DNA of 64,000 nt from Salinicoccus halitifaciens (GTDB taxonomy: Bacteria > Bacillota > Bacilli > Staphylococcales > Salinicoccaceae), in the NCBI RefSeq assembly GCF_021026095.1, contig NZ_JAJNCU010000003.1, forward strand, positions 62,001 through 126,000, given 5' to 3'. The translations under genes and the position numbers were made by a program. Under the pieces are notes generated by a model. It saw only the letters and a program-made list of their open reading frames with translations, made no database searches and was not told the origin of the DNA. Positions 51,638 to 61,200 of the stretch are shown piece by piece (the stretch's first letter is position 1; each line of letters opens with the position of its first letter).

Positions 51638-53740
51638 CTAGTTCAACTTTAGTGTCATTGCATTCAGTGCAACAACCACTGTGCTGATCGACATCAGTAT
51701 GGCACCGACAGCGGGTGAAAGGATGAGCCCTGCTCCAGCGAGCACACCTGCTGCAAGCGGGACTGCGACTATGTTGTACCCTGCTCCGAGCCACAGATTC
51801 TGTACTGTTTTACTCATCGTCTTCTCTGCCAGTGATAAGAAATTCATGATATCCGACGGGTCACTCTTGACCAGTATGACGTCTCCGGATTCGACTGCAA
51901 CATCCGTACCGGCACCGATCGCCACGCCAATATCTGCACGTACAAGGCTCGGTGCATCGTTGATGCCATCTCCGACCATCATCACTTTCTTACCCTGTTT
52001 CTGATATGACTGAATCATTGCCTCTTTATCTTCAGGCATCATCTGCGCATGGACATCAGTGATGCCGAGTTCTGCTGCGACGGCTTCTGCCACCTGTCTG
52101 TTGTCCCCAGTCAGCATGACCGGTTCAATCCCCCGGTCGAGCAGGTCTCTGACCATGCCTTTCGAACTTGCCTTGATCTGGTCACCCTGTGCGACGATAC
52201 CGCTGTTTACACCATCTATGACAAGGAAGCTGACCGAGTTCCCCTGGCCGGCAAGGGATTCGAACTGGTCTTTGTCATAATCCATATCATTATCTTCGAA
52301 GTATGAGACACTTGTGATTTTCATATCCTTGCCATCGATGGTGCCTTCCAGCCCGATACCCGGTATGTTGTTGACATTTTCCGCCTGCGGGATGTTCACA
52401 TCTTCTTCTGCTGCTTTGTCCAATATCCCCACTGCAAGCGGGTGACTCGAACTTTTTTCTATTGCCGCCATGAAACCGAGCACCTCTTCATCGGAATATG
52501 CATCATTGAAACTTTCAAAATGGTTCACTGCAAAGTTGCCTTCTGTCAGCGTACCTGTCTTATCCATCATGACTACATCCAAACGCCTGGCCGTTTCCAG
52601 GGACTCACGGTTTTTCACGATTAAGCCGTTTGTCGCCCCGATTGAGGTCGAACGTGCCGTCACCAGTGGAATGGCAAGTCCGAGCGCATGCGGACATGCG
52701 ATGACCAATACCGTCACCAGTCTTTCAAGTGCAAAGTCGACATTGTTCGAAATCATCATCCATACTACAAATGCAATGAAACCAACACTGAGCGCAAAGT
52801 AGAATAAATACCCTGCAATCCTGTCGGCCATCAGTTCTGCGCGTGACTTATCACTTTGGGCCTGACTCACCAGTCCCATCACCTTTGACATATAACCGGT
52901 TTCTCCGGTCCCTGTCACTTTCACCGTGATCGTACCGGAACCATTCACCGATCCGCCGATGACGGGATCATCGATTGTTTTTTCAACATTCCTTGATTCT
53001 CCCGTGACCAGAGATTCATCCACCGAAGTGCGTCCGGATATGATGGTGCCATCCGTAGGGATATTGTCCCCTGCGCCCACCTGAACGACGTCACCTTCGT
53101 TCACATCAGAGAGTTTGACTTCTTTCGTGTTGCCGTCCTCATCTACTATGACAGCAGTATCAGGAAGCAGTTCGGCCATTTTCTTCAAGGCATTTCCTGC
53201 TTGGCCTACAGCATTCATCTCAATCCAATGTCCAAACAGCATGATGAGGATCAATGTCGCGAGTTCCAAAAAGAAATCCATCGTGTGCGCATCCGGGGCA
53301 ACGAAATTATTCATGATGAATGCATACAGACTGTAGAAGTATGCAACGGAAATCCCCATTGAGATCAGCGTCATCATGCCCGGTTTACGAGCTTTCAACT
53401 CTTCTTTGGCTCCGCTTAGGAAAGGCTGACCGCCGTAGAAGTAAAGAATGGTTGCAAGCACCAGAACCACCCACTCAGAGCCTGGGAACGTAAACTGGAA
53501 CGGAAGTTCTAGACCCATCATCGGGGCGAGAAAGATGATCGGTATACCAAAAATCAGTGAAATAAAAAACTTTTTCTTGAAATCTCCGTGGTGGTGGTGG
53601 CCGTCGTGGCCATCATAGTCTCCGTGGCCATGGTGGCCATGCTCGGCGTGGTCACCGTGCTTCGCGTTACCGTTATGGTCGTCATGATGATTATGATCGT
53701 CATGGTGATGCCCATGATGTTTATGATCATGTTCTGACAT
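51638..53740 (-). CDS. copB: Copper-exporting P1B-type ATPase, CopB class
   Basis: A 700-residue heavy-metal P-type ATPase. Residues 1-50 are an extreme His/Asp/Gly-rich metal-binding tail in place of Cys-x2-Cys domains. The transport-site motif is CPH ([14 protein letters not shown]), which marks the CopB (P1B-3-like) class rather than CopA. The phosphorylation site [12 protein letters not shown] in the actuator domain and [10 protein letters not shown] are intact. Start ATG at 53740 follows AGAGGGA; upstream codons of the frame lack a ribosome site. It follows copY by 115 bases and is expected to share its copper-inducible promoter. Acts in the cytoplasmic membrane. Confidence 0.95.
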   Translation of the reverse strand: MSEHDHKHHGHHHDDHNHHDDHNGNAKHGDHAEHGHHGHGDYDGHDGHHHHGDFKKKFFISLIFGIPIIFLAPMMGLELPFQFTFPGSEWVVLVLATILYFYGGQPFLSGAKEELKARKPGMMTLISMGISVAYFYSLYAFIMNNFVAPDAHTMDFFLELATLILIMLFGHWIEMNAVGQAGNALKKMAELLPDTAVIVDEDGNTKEVKLSDVNEGDVVQVGAGDNIPTDGTIISGRTSVDESLVTGESRNVEKTIDDPVIGGSVNGSGTITVKVTGTGETGYMSKVMGLVSQAQSDKSRAELMADRIAGYLFYFALSVGFIAFVVWMMISNNVDFALERLVTVLVIACPHALGLAIPLVTARSTSIGATNGLIVKNRESLETARRLDVVMMDKTGTLTEGNFAVNHFESFNDAYSDEEVLGFMAAIEKSSSHPLAVGILDKAAEEDVNIPQAENVNNIPGIGLEGTIDGKDMKITSVSYFEDNDMDYDKDQFESLAGQGNSVSFLVIDGVNSGIVAQGDQIKASSKGMVRDLLDRGIEPVMLTGDNRQVAEAVAAELGITDVHAQMMPEDKEAMIQSYQKQGKKVMMVGDGINDAPSLVRADIGVAIGAGTDVAVESGDVILVKSDPSDIMNFLSLAEKTMSKTVQNLWLGAGYNIVAVPLAAGVLAGAGLILSPAVGAILMSISTVVVALNAMTLKLN

Positions 53741-53855
53741 TTTTATCCCTCTTTTCTTTTTATTAAGGAGAAGCATAGTGAAATTATCTCCTTCACTTCA
53801 ATACCCTCACGGGGTATTTAAAACTTAAAGTTACCATTTATATACAATCACTTTC

Positions 53856-54299
53856 TCAATGATGATGCGATTGACATTTGCACTGCCCGGGTGTACAACT
53901 GCACGGCACTTCCTTCACTGCGTCTTTTTTCTTCATCTCTATCGTTCTTTCAAGTTGCTCAATATCATCAAAGCTCAAAACTGACTTTTCAATCAAGCCT
54001 ACGATCGTATTTCCCGCGTCCTTATCACAAATATTATCGAAAGTCTCATCCAGAGTGTAACTGATGAATTCATTCTCTTTAATACTGGCTGAGTACAAAA
54101 ACTTCTTTCCATCTTTTTCTGTCTCAAGCATTCCTTTTTTAACAAGCCGTCCGATAAAAGTTTTAATCGTTGCGGTGCCCCAATCCTTCTTCTGCTGCAG
54201 TACTTCTATGATTTCTCTGCTGGCCATCTTATCCTGCGCCCAGACAGCACGCATCACTTCCCATTCGGACTCGGTAATCTTTAAATTCTGCTGTGGCAT
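53856..54299 (-). CDS. copY: Copper-responsive repressor CopY (BlaI/MecI family)
   Basis: A 147-residue repressor. Residues 1-75 form the BlaI/MecI winged helix (ITESEWEVMRAVW, GTATIKTFIGRLVKKGMLE) and the C-terminus has CSCTPGQCKC, the CxCx4CxC metal site that binds Cu(I) and replaces zinc, releasing DNA. Start ATG at 54299, 5 bases after GGAGAGG, is preferred over the GTG two codons earlier. Two cop boxes lie immediately upstream, so it represses its own gene and copB. Confidence 0.95.
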   Translation of the reverse strand: MPQQNLKITESEWEVMRAVWAQDKMASREIIEVLQQKKDWGTATIKTFIGRLVKKGMLETEKDGKKFLYSASIKENEFISYTLDETFDNICDKDAGNTIVGLIEKSVLSFDDIEQLERTIEMKKKDAVKEVPCSCTPGQCKCQSHHH

Positions 54300-54318
54300 A
54301 TTCACCTCTCCAATCGTT

Positions 54319-54328
54319 TACATTTGTA
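54319..54328. promoter_or_regulatory. cop box 1
   Basis: TACATTTGTA matches the CopY operator TACANNTGTA exactly and lies about 20 bases upstream of copY. Confidence 0.92.
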
Positions 54329-54346
54329 TTGTTCTTAATTAAAGTT

Positions 54347-54356
54347 TACATTTGTA
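54347..54356. promoter_or_regulatory. cop box 2
   Basis: A second exact TACATTTGTA, 28 bases from the first. Paired boxes are the normal arrangement for CopY. Confidence 0.92.
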
Positions 54357-54552
54357 ATCAATAAATGTCAAGGCCTCCTTGCTTTTTTATGAATCAAAAT
54401 CGGAGATTTAGGTATTAGGTTTTACAGTATATGGTCATAGTATTAAAGTTTTGTGCAGTTTCTATGGAGTTCATCATAATCGGTTTAAGTACAAGATAAA
54501 CGGGAATTCGCTTCATGTAAGAGTTTTTAAAATTCATAGGAGGGATTTTTAC

Positions 54553-54882
54553 ATGGCTCACGAAAAACATCAACAACTGATTCAAACGTTACATGAATGT
54601 ATGGCCGCGTGTAACCATTGCTACGATGCCTGCTTGAAGGAAGAAGACGTAAAAATGATGGCAGAGTGCATCCGCCTGGACCGTGAATGTGCAGATATGT
54701 GTGCATTTCTGGAACAATCGCTGACGAGGAATTCACCATTTTCTGCTGACTTGGCCGCAGTGTGTGCCAAAATATGCGAAGCATGTGGTAATGAATGTCA
54801 GAAACATGATCATCATGACCATTGTAAAGAATGTGCCGAGGCATGCTTCAAGTGTGCAGAAGCTTGTAAAGAAGTCGCATAA
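54553..54882 (+). CDS. Cys-rich four-helix copper-binding protein (DUF326, Csp-like)
   Basis: A 109-residue protein with 16 cysteines spaced at helix intervals (HECMAACNHCYDAC, AECIRLDRECADMC, CAKICEACGNEC, CKECAEACFKCAEAC), the pattern of DUF326 four-helix bundle proteins such as cytosolic copper storage protein Csp3. Cu(I) would bind in the bundle core. No signal peptide, so cytoplasmic. Start ATG at 54553 follows AGGAGGG at 9 bases; the longer upstream frame is rejected. It is divergent from copY. An upstream TATGGT-N2-TAGTAT element is shared with the ydhK-like promoter region. Confidence 0.88.
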   Translation: MAHEKHQQLIQTLHECMAACNHCYDACLKEEDVKMMAECIRLDRECADMCAFLEQSLTRNSPFSADLAAVCAKICEACGNECQKHDHHDHCKECAEACFKCAEACKEVA

Positions 54883-54937
54883 TCAAGTTTACCCAGTAAA
54901 AAGTGGCATACTGAAAATACATCAGGATGCCACTTTT

Positions 54938-55609
54938 TTATTTTCTTATCCATTTATAGCCGACGCCCCAGACGGTGTGAAAATGTTCATCAATGGGAAA
55001 ACCGCTTTCCCTTATTTTCTCACGCATATTTCTTACGTGCGAATCTACAGTCCGACCTTCAGTTTCAGAATCCATACCCCATATCAAATCAATTAGTTGA
55101 TTTCTGGTGAACACTCTATCCGGATTTTTCATAAACAATCCAACGAGTGCAAATTCTTTTGGTGTCAACTTGATATATCGACCCTTATAAGAAAGTTCAA
55201 ATCGATCTTCATTCCATGATAAACCGCCTATGTCAAACTGACTGCCGGTCTGGGTCCGCCTTAACAAGGCTTCAATCCGTGCAATCAGTTCAGCTTCATC
55301 AAAAGGTTTTGTAACATAGTCATCTGCGCCAAGTTTGAGTCCTTTGACGGTATCCTCTTTCTGTTCGCGTGCAGTCACCATGATGATCGGCACATCTGAA
55401 TATTGCCGGATTTCCCTGCAGGCCTGCCAACCATCCATTTCAGGCATCATGATATCGAGCAATACTATATCAAAACTTTCTTCTTTGAGATATTTAAGCC
55501 CCTCTTTTGCACCTAATGCTTTTCTGCAATCATACTGGTAAGGTTCCAAATACAAAGCCAAGAGTTCCAACATTCTTTCTTCATCATCGATTAATAGGAC
55601 TTTATTCAT
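54938..55609 (-). CDS. OmpR-type response regulator
   Basis: A 223-residue regulator with a receiver domain (acidic pocket LLIDDEE, phosphoacceptor in [12 protein letters not shown] at about Asp51, Lys in [10 protein letters not shown]) and a C-terminal winged helix ([25 protein letters not shown]). Start ATG at 55609, six bases after AAAGGAG, is better than the ATG two codons upstream. It overlaps the kinase end by 8 bases, so the pair is co-transcribed. Located among copper genes, it may be a CusR/CopR-like sensor system; direct evidence is lacking. Confidence 0.9.
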   Translation of the reverse strand: MNKVLLIDDEERMLELLALYLEPYQYDCRKALGAKEGLKYLKEESFDIVLLDIMMPEMDGWQACREIRQYSDVPIIMVTAREQKEDTVKGLKLGADDYVTKPFDEAELIARIEALLRRTQTGSQFDIGGLSWNEDRFELSYKGRYIKLTPKEFALVGLFMKNPDRVFTRNQLIDLIWGMDSETEGRTVDSHVRNMREKIRESGFPIDEHFHTVWGVGYKWIRK

Positions 55610-56990
55610 TTGCATCTCCTTTAGGTAAAGATATGATAAAAACAGTCCCCTCCCCCTGTGTAGTCTCCACTGTGATGTCACCACCGTGCAGTTCCACAAT
55701 TTCTTTGGCGATGGCGAGGCCAAGACCGGAGCCGCCGCTAGATCGTGATCTGGATTTCTCTGCCCGATACAGCCGTTCGAATATGTACGGTACGTCTTCT
55801 TCAGGGATGCCTTCTCCTGTATCGGAAATGGTTATTACAGTTTCATCTTTATCTTGACTTCCTGTCATAACGATACTGTTTCCTTCATTAGTATATTTCA
55901 TCGCGTTATCTAATATGTTCAGCAACACCTGTCTGATTCTGCCGGGGTCGACATATGCAACCAGATCGTCTGGATAATCGACAGTGAATCTTATGCCTCT
56001 TTTATTAATAGCGGGTTGAATGTTTGCCACCACAGTTCGAATCAAATCGCCAAGCATTATTTTTTCTTTTTTGATGGCAAATTCATTATAATCTATTTTA
56101 GCCAATTCAAATAGATTTTGAATCAGTCCGGCTAAATGTGTTGTTTCTTCCTGAATTATTTTTATGTATTGTTTCCTGCTCTCTGTAGTTGTGTCTTGTC
56201 GGTTGATGATATCCATATACCCTTTCATATAAGTTAAGGGGGTGCGGAGTTCATGTGAAATACTTCCTAAAAATTCGTTTCTTTCATTTTTTAAACGTTC
56301 CAGATCTTTTGACAGCCTTGAAATTGAAGTTGCCAGTTCACCGAGTTCATCCTTCCGATGGGTATACAGCTCCACTTCATGATGCCCTCTGCTTAATTGT
56401 TCCGTCGCTTTTTTCATTTTCAGTAACGGTCGTGTGATGACTCTTGAAAGTATGAACACAGTAAAGATTGTTAAGAAAACAGTGAGCAGACCGACGAATA
56501 AAAATTGTTGGCTGAGTTGATCGATGATTCTTTTAATATTATTGCTGTCAGCAAACATGAATACATGCCCTACATGGTTTTCATTTATGGTGACCGGACT
56601 GTCTGTAGATACATAGGGTTCATTAGACCAGTCTGATTCAAGGATGGCCCCTCCCTCCGGAATACCATCATGATCAGTATGTTGAACAACTGCTTCCAGT
56701 TCTGGTTCAATCGGATTCGAACTTGTGATCACCTCTCCGACATCATCTGTTACCACGACTTTAAATTCAGATTCGGATTCCATAATGGCGACATGCTCTA
56801 TAGTGGAAGAAGTATAGTTTTCTTCCAGTACGTCGCTGTGGGCGTTCCCCCGTGCCAGTAGGTCTCTCATCACTTCTTCAACACGATCGTCGACCAGGTT
56901 AGTGTATAAGATATAAAACAGTATAATCTCCACTGTCAATATAACCAGGAAAAACAAAAGCCCTATTTTCAAAGATAATTTGTTTAACAT
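55602..56990 (-). CDS. Membrane sensor histidine kinase
   Basis: A 462-residue kinase. Transmembrane helix 1 (about residues 10-32), an extracellular sensor of about 130 residues, helix 2 (about 165-190), HAMP, HisKA with [16 protein letters not shown] and the HATPase boxes DNAMKYT (N box), [10 protein letters not shown] (G1) and GGSGLGLAI (G2). Start ATG at 56990 follows AGAGGG; the extension upstream lacks a ribosome site. The sensor has no Cys or His cluster that would prove copper sensing. Operon with the response regulator; the BNR lipoprotein gene lies 116 bases upstream. Confidence 0.9.
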   Translation of the reverse strand: MLNKLSLKIGLLFFLVILTVEIILFYILYTNLVDDRVEEVMRDLLARGNAHSDVLEENYTSSTIEHVAIMESESEFKVVVTDDVGEVITSSNPIEPELEAVVQHTDHDGIPEGGAILESDWSNEPYVSTDSPVTINENHVGHVFMFADSNNIKRIIDQLSQQFLFVGLLTVFLTIFTVFILSRVITRPLLKMKKATEQLSRGHHEVELYTHRKDELGELATSISRLSKDLERLKNERNEFLGSISHELRTPLTYMKGYMDIINRQDTTTESRKQYIKIIQEETTHLAGLIQNLFELAKIDYNEFAIKKEKIMLGDLIRTVVANIQPAINKRGIRFTVDYPDDLVAYVDPGRIRQVLLNILDNAMKYTNEGNSIVMTGSQDKDETVITISDTGEGIPEEDVPYIFERLYRAEKSRSRSSGGSGLGLAIAKEIVELHGGDITVETTQGEGTVFIISLPKGDANE

Positions 56991-57106
56991 AACAACCCTC
57001 TTTTTTATGATATATCGATAAACTATGAATTTTGAAAACAAGTCTCTTTAAATGTTTTATTAAAGCGTTCAATCATGGATGTTTGAGTACTATTAAATTT
57101 TTTCAC

Positions 57107-58018
57107 TCATTTGACCTCTCCTTCCTCCAAAATTTTCTCCCATCGCTCTGATTGGCCATCTTTAGACAAGTAAGCATCACCATCTACAGTATATATTGCT
57201 AGTCCTTCTGTGTCCTGCGGGTTTTTCGTAATATATAAAATCCCATCATCCTCCATTTTAGGTATAGTAATAGCAATCTCATCCTCATTTCTGACATTTC
57301 TCTTAAGCAGATTCCCATTCTCCCCATATGTTGCATAATATAAATCATCCTCAAAGAAATATACAGCTGTGCCTGAATGGCCGGCATCCGTTAATACTTT
57401 AAAGTCATTTCCACCATTCTTTGACAAATAGATCCCTTCGGAAGTGGCAGCTGCAATAAAATTAGAGTCCGCTGGATGCATTGCAAATGATAACACGCCT
57501 CCTTCTAACCCTTCAGCATCTACTTCCTCCCAAGTTTCTCCTTCATTCAGACTTCTATAAAACCCTTTCTCCAGTTCTGAGTTTCTTTCAGGATTCATGA
57601 GAAAAATATCGTGGCTGTTATACCCTACTGCCATGGCATGGAAATCTGTTTCCCCCTCGAATTTAATATGCTCAAGAGTCCGTCCCCCATCGAAACTGCG
57701 TTGAATACCAAATGGGTCGAGTATATCAGAATCTCCTCCTGGATGGCCAGAAGTGTAGAAACCTTCGTCCACGGCATTGAATCCCATATAGTCATTATAA
57801 TTTCTAGTCGTTTCATACCATTCACTATCGCGATATATTTTCAGGCCACCATGGGTCGCGAAGTATAATCCATCAGTTTGACCTGCATATCCCATTCCAT
57901 GAATATGCTCTATTTTGTCATTAAAAACAACTTCAAAGTCTCCCTCTGAATTACTGGTACACCCTGACAAAAAAATTGCCGATATTATTATATTGACGAA
58001 TAGTCTTTTTGACCTCAT
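57107..58018 (-). CDS. BNR-repeat beta-propeller lipoprotein (F510_1955 family)
   Basis: A 303-residue lipoprotein with lipobox LSGC (Cys20) and several Asp-box-like repeats (SFDGGRTLEH, SLNEGETWEE, SKNGGNDFKV, SKDGQSERWE) typical of sortilin/sialidase-like propellers. It begins its mature part with IEHIHGMGYAG, a His-Met-containing strand seen in this family, which is annotated as glycosylhydrolase without proof of activity and is often found near copper genes in Firmicutes. GGGGG precedes the ATG. It is divergent from ydhK. Function unknown; extracellular metal or thiol role is conceivable. Confidence 0.78.
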   Translation of the reverse strand: MRSKRLFVNIIISAIFLSGCTSNSEGDFEVVFNDKIEHIHGMGYAGQTDGLYFATHGGLKIYRDSEWYETTRNYNDYMGFNAVDEGFYTSGHPGGDSDILDPFGIQRSFDGGRTLEHIKFEGETDFHAMAVGYNSHDIFLMNPERNSELEKGFYRSLNEGETWEEVDAEGLEGGVLSFAMHPADSNFIAAATSEGIYLSKNGGNDFKVLTDAGHSGTAVYFFEDDLYYATYGENGNLLKRNVRNEDEIAITIPKMEDDGILYITKNPQDTEGLAIYTVDGDAYLSKDGQSERWEKILEEGEVK

Positions 58019-58240
58019 TGTTATTTCCCCCTGAACTTATCACAAAATTAATGCTGTAGTACCCTCATACATTCTATTATTATTATGTGGATTTTTTGTG
58101 CAGATGTGAGCAGAGATGTGATATATCAAACCTTTTTAAAATTGTCCAAAATTCAAGGTACTGCAAATGCAAAGAGCTCTGCTTTTTTAAATACATATAA
58201 TTTTCATGAAACCTGCACTTAAACTGCACAATATAAGTGT

Positions 58241-58254
58241 ATGGTTTTAGTATC
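58241..58254 (+). promoter_or_regulatory. Shared promoter-region motif upstream of ydhK
   Basis: ATGGTTTTAGTAT here matches ATGGTCATAGTAT at 54431-54443 upstream of the Cys-rich copper protein at 11 of 13 bases. Distances to the start codons differ (about 25 and 110 bases). It may contain a -10 (TAGTAT) or a regulator site. Confidence 0.3.
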
Positions 58255-58276
58255 TCAAAAATTGGAGGCTAGGTAG

Positions 58277-59122
58277 ATGAAACAATTTCAAAAAATCTCT
58301 TTATCAGGTGCAATGATTTCCGCATTAGTTTTGGGGCTTAGTACAGGAGCAGCAAACGCAGGTGGTTCTGATACTACTGCCCATGAAGACGGAAGTTATT
58401 ACTACTATGAAGTGAACGAAGCTGGAGATAAGACGAAGTACATCGATGGTTTGACCAAAAAAGAATTGGAAGATAAACTTGGTTTCCCTTATAACGGAGA
58501 GAGCAGCCATTACTACTATGAAGTGAATACATCCGGAGAAAAAACGAACTATATCAATGGATTGACCAAGGCAGAACTGGAAAAAATGTTACATCACTCC
58601 GACATGCAATCTGAACCACATTTTGAAGGAGACGTGAGTCACATGGAACACATGGAAGGAATGGAACACATGGAACACTCAGCTGAAGAAATGTCAAGTT
58701 CCGGCGAAGTCCCAGAAGACCTAGAACTGGCAAAAAATCCAACATATGAAGTTGGTAGCCAGGCAATCATAGAGGGGGCCCACATGCAGGGCATGGACGG
58801 TGCTGAAGCAACAATTTCAGGCGCATTTGATACTACAGTCTATACTGTCTCGTATATTCCAACAAACGGTGGAGAACTTGTTGAAGATCATAAATGGGTG
58901 ATCCATGAAGAATTGGAAAATCCGGGAGATGCCCCATTGGAACCAGGAGATGAAGCAGTGATGAATGCGACGCATATGGAAGGCATGGAAGGTGCCACTG
59001 CAACAATTGATTCATCAGAAGAAACAACTGTCTATATGGTGGATTTCGTGACCACAGATACTGAAGAACAAGTTCAGAATCATAAATGGGTGACTGAAAG
59101 CGAACTTGCACCTGTAGAATAA
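58277..59122 (+). CDS. ydhK: YdhK-family (DUF1541) secreted protein
   Basis: A 281-residue exported protein with a signal peptide (residues 1-28). Two YYYYEVNEAG/YYYEVNTSG repeats end in YIDGLTKKEL or YINGLTKAEL (about 41-66 and 79-103). A Met/His-rich segment follows (SHMEHMEGMEHMEHS, about 123-137). Two tandem DUF1541 repeats occupy the C-terminal half, each ending in DHKWV or NHKWV. DUF1541 proteins accompany copper resistance genes on staphylococcal plasmids; the Met/His segment could bind Cu(I)/Cu(II). GGAGGCTAGG lies before the ATG. Precise role unknown. Confidence 0.88.
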   Translation: MKQFQKISLSGAMISALVLGLSTGAANAGGSDTTAHEDGSYYYYEVNEAGDKTKYIDGLTKKELEDKLGFPYNGESSHYYYEVNTSGEKTNYINGLTKAELEKMLHHSDMQSEPHFEGDVSHMEHMEGMEHMEHSAEEMSSSGEVPEDLELAKNPTYEVGSQAIIEGAHMQGMDGAEATISGAFDTTVYTVSYIPTNGGELVEDHKWVIHEELENPGDAPLEPGDEAVMNATHMEGMEGATATIDSSEETTVYMVDFVTTDTEEQVQNHKWVTESELAPVE

Positions 59123-59153
59123 TTTATCACAACAAATAGCATGAACGATATTA

Positions 59154-59204
59154 AAAACCCCAGGTTCACAGATGATACAAAAATCTGTGACCCTGGGGTT
59201 TTAT
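59154..59204. terminator. Terminator after ydhK
   Basis: AAAACCCCAGG-TCACAGAT pairs with ATCTGTGA-CCTGGGGTTTT around a 9-base loop; it also faces the convergent GAPDH gene. Confidence 0.9.
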
Positions 59205-59291
59205 TTCGTCAATCCGTTGTTTTTCAGTCTTCTTGCAGGTATCCATCATTACCATACATATAAGTTTGAATCATCTTATTTTCAGTAATAA

Positions 59292-60290
59292 TTATTCAGT
59301 GTCGGCAAAATGCTCGGTCAGACGGACGAGATTAGATACAAATCCATATTCACTATCATACCAGGAGACGGTCTTTACAAGTTGACTGTCGCCATTATTT
59401 ACAATGTCTGTGAGTGTTGCATCAAAAATACCACCGGCTGACGTTCCGATGACGTCTGAAGATACAATTGGTTTGTCAGAGTATTCAAATGATGGATTGG
59501 ATGCTTTTTTCATCGCTTCATTCACTTCTTCAACTGTCACTTCTTTTTTCAAATTGGTATAGAACTCAACCAATGCACCACCTGCAAGCGGCACTCTTAT
59601 GGCTGAACCATCAACAATCCCTTCAAGTGCAGGGATGACCTTCCCCACAGCTTTTGCTGCTCCGGTGGAAGTTGGAATTGCATTCATCGCTCCAGCTCTG
59701 CCACGCCTTAAATCTTTGCTGGGACCATCATGCAATGATTGCGAAGGTGTATAGGCTTTCACTGTCGTCATATAGCCATTCACAATTTCAAAGTTGTCAT
59801 TTAAGACTTTAGCAACCGGAGCTAAATCATTGGTTGTACAAGAAGCAGAAGATATGATTTTATCATCTTCAATGTTATCCTCATTGACCCCATGTACAAT
59901 CATCTTTGTTTTTTCATCCGCCGGTGCAGTTATGAGGACTTTAGCAGCACCCGCTTCCAAGTGTGCTTTTGCCTTATCCTCAGTTGTATACAAACCGGTT
60001 GCTTCCAGTACGATATCTATCTCCAATTCCTTCCACGGAAGATCTTTTGCGTCGGCTTCCTGGCAGACCCTCATTTCACTTTCTCCGACGACCAAAATAT
60101 TATCGCGTACTTCCACATTACGCTTCAACCGGCCGTATGTCGTATCGAACTCCAGCAGATATGCCAGGTTTTCAATATCAGCAACGTCATTTACAGCCAC
60201 CAGTTCCAGTTCTGAATCTGTATCGAGCAATCTCCTTAACACTGTTCTTCCTACACGTCCAAATCCATTAATTGCTACTTTTGCAGTCAT
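59292..60290 (-). CDS. gap: Glyceraldehyde-3-phosphate dehydrogenase paralogue with altered active site
   Basis: A 332-residue GAPDH-family protein. NAD loop NGFGRVGR at residues 8-15 and catalytic Cys151 in SASCTTND are present. The position of the general base His (canonical TTVHAYT) is Lys178 (TTVKAYT, codon AAA), the second Cys of SCTTNC is Asp155, and PHKDLRRAR reads PSKDLRRGR. The phosphate loops (PTSTGAAKA) are kept. It sits alone on the reverse strand within the copper island, not in a glycolytic operon. GGAGGAAATC precedes the ATG. It may be a copper-tolerant or functionally altered isoenzyme; full dehydrogenase activity cannot be assumed. Confidence 0.9.
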   Translation of the reverse strand: MTAKVAINGFGRVGRTVLRRLLDTDSELELVAVNDVADIENLAYLLEFDTTYGRLKRNVEVRDNILVVGESEMRVCQEADAKDLPWKELEIDIVLEATGLYTTEDKAKAHLEAGAAKVLITAPADEKTKMIVHGVNEDNIEDDKIISSASCTTNDLAPVAKVLNDNFEIVNGYMTTVKAYTPSQSLHDGPSKDLRRGRAGAMNAIPTSTGAAKAVGKVIPALEGIVDGSAIRVPLAGGALVEFYTNLKKEVTVEEVNEAMKKASNPSFEYSDKPIVSSDVIGTSAGGIFDATLTDIVNNGDSQLVKTVSWYDSEYGFVSNLVRLTEHFADTE

Positions 60291-60439
60291 ATGATTTCCT
60301 CCAATAAATAAGTCGATTTGATTATTCTACAGTTAAAAGACCTTTAAAGTTACAAGCGATTTGAATTTTTCTGAAATATCACATATAAATAATTATATCT
60401 TATATTTATCCAGAAACCATCCAGATGATTTGAAATGAA

Positions 60440-60483
60440 AAAGCAGCAGGTCCACATTTTTCAGTTGATCTGCCACTTTTTGA
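60440..60483 (-). terminator. Probable terminator of cueP
   Basis: On the reverse strand AAAAAG..GGCAG pairs with CTGC..CTTTTT with an internal mismatch, just beyond the cueP stop. Confidence 0.5.
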
Positions 60484-60486
60484 TTT

Positions 60487-61008
60487 TTAATTAAGTTGTA
60501 AATCCGTCAAACAGGTATTATCGCCCTCGAAAGTGGAAAAGTCATGTTCGAGAGTATTACCTTCATAATTGACTTCCATTGTGTAATTCTTATCCCTCGG
60601 CAGCCAGAAATCCAAAAAGCCGTTTTCCAGCGTCGTCATTGTTTCGTCGATGTGAACTTCACCCTCCTCATCGGTGATTTTCACTTTCATTTCCTCATTT
60701 GCAAGTTCGCCCTGGCATCCTGTCAGACTATGTACTTCACACGGATGCGTATATGTCATGTAAGGTGCCGCTGATACAAAGAACTCATCTTCAGGAAGCT
60801 CGTAAGTATCTTGATCCCCACCGTCTTCTACTAAAAGATTTTCATCATCAATAGAAGCAGATTCCACTATATTGCTGGCACTCAATTCTGCAACGAACTC
60901 TTTGACATCTATTTCACTTGAAGTTGATTCATTTGAAGCTGAATCATTACCGCAACCAGCTACAATTAAAGTTACACTCAGAAAAGCAAATACCAAATAT
61001 TTTTTCAT
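60487..61008 (-). CDS. cueP: CueP-family metal-binding lipoprotein
   Basis: A 173-residue lipoprotein with lipobox VAGC (Cys19). Family blocks include ENLLVEDGG, LPEDEFFVSAAPYMTYTHPC, HSLTGCQGEL, NGFLDFWLPRDKNYTM and STFEGDNTCLTDLQL. The conserved Cys in HPCEVHSLTGC and EGDNTC correspond to the copper-binding cysteines of Salmonella CueP. It should bind copper at the outer face of the membrane. AAGGAGGAG precedes the ATG. It lies between GAPDH and ccdA on the same strand. Confidence 0.92.
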   Translation of the reverse strand: MKKYLVFAFLSVTLIVAGCGNDSASNESTSSEIDVKEFVAELSASNIVESASIDDENLLVEDGGDQDTYELPEDEFFVSAAPYMTYTHPCEVHSLTGCQGELANEEMKVKITDEEGEVHIDETMTTLENGFLDFWLPRDKNYTMEVNYEGNTLEHDFSTFEGDNTCLTDLQLN

Positions 61009-61132
61009 TTAAAACTCCTCCTTATATTTTATTATATCGATTCGAATGGGATACTTTACACGAAAATATAACAAATATTTGAAATTTTGATCTTGAAAAG
61101 GTAACACCATTGCTTTTCACTTTCTTTTTCCC

Positions 61133-61196
61133 TTAGTAATTTAGCAGTCCGTTTTCCAGCCTAACTTCATACTTGTTTTTTCCAATATCTTTATGC
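61133..61196 (-). CDS. Very short ORF after ccdA (remnant or chance)
   Basis: Twenty-one codons (MHKDIGKNKYEVRLENGLLN, one more residue, then TAA) start 4 bases after the ccdA stop. The spacing is operon-like, but the ribosome site is poor and no family is recognised. Possibly the start of a truncated downstream gene. Confidence 0.25.
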
Positions 61197-61200
61197 ATAG

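Noticed and set aside
53560..53740. Tandem DNA repeat at the start of copB
   Set aside because: The CAT/GAT-rich pattern encodes the His/Asp metal-binding tail of the ATPase and is not a mobile or structural repeat.
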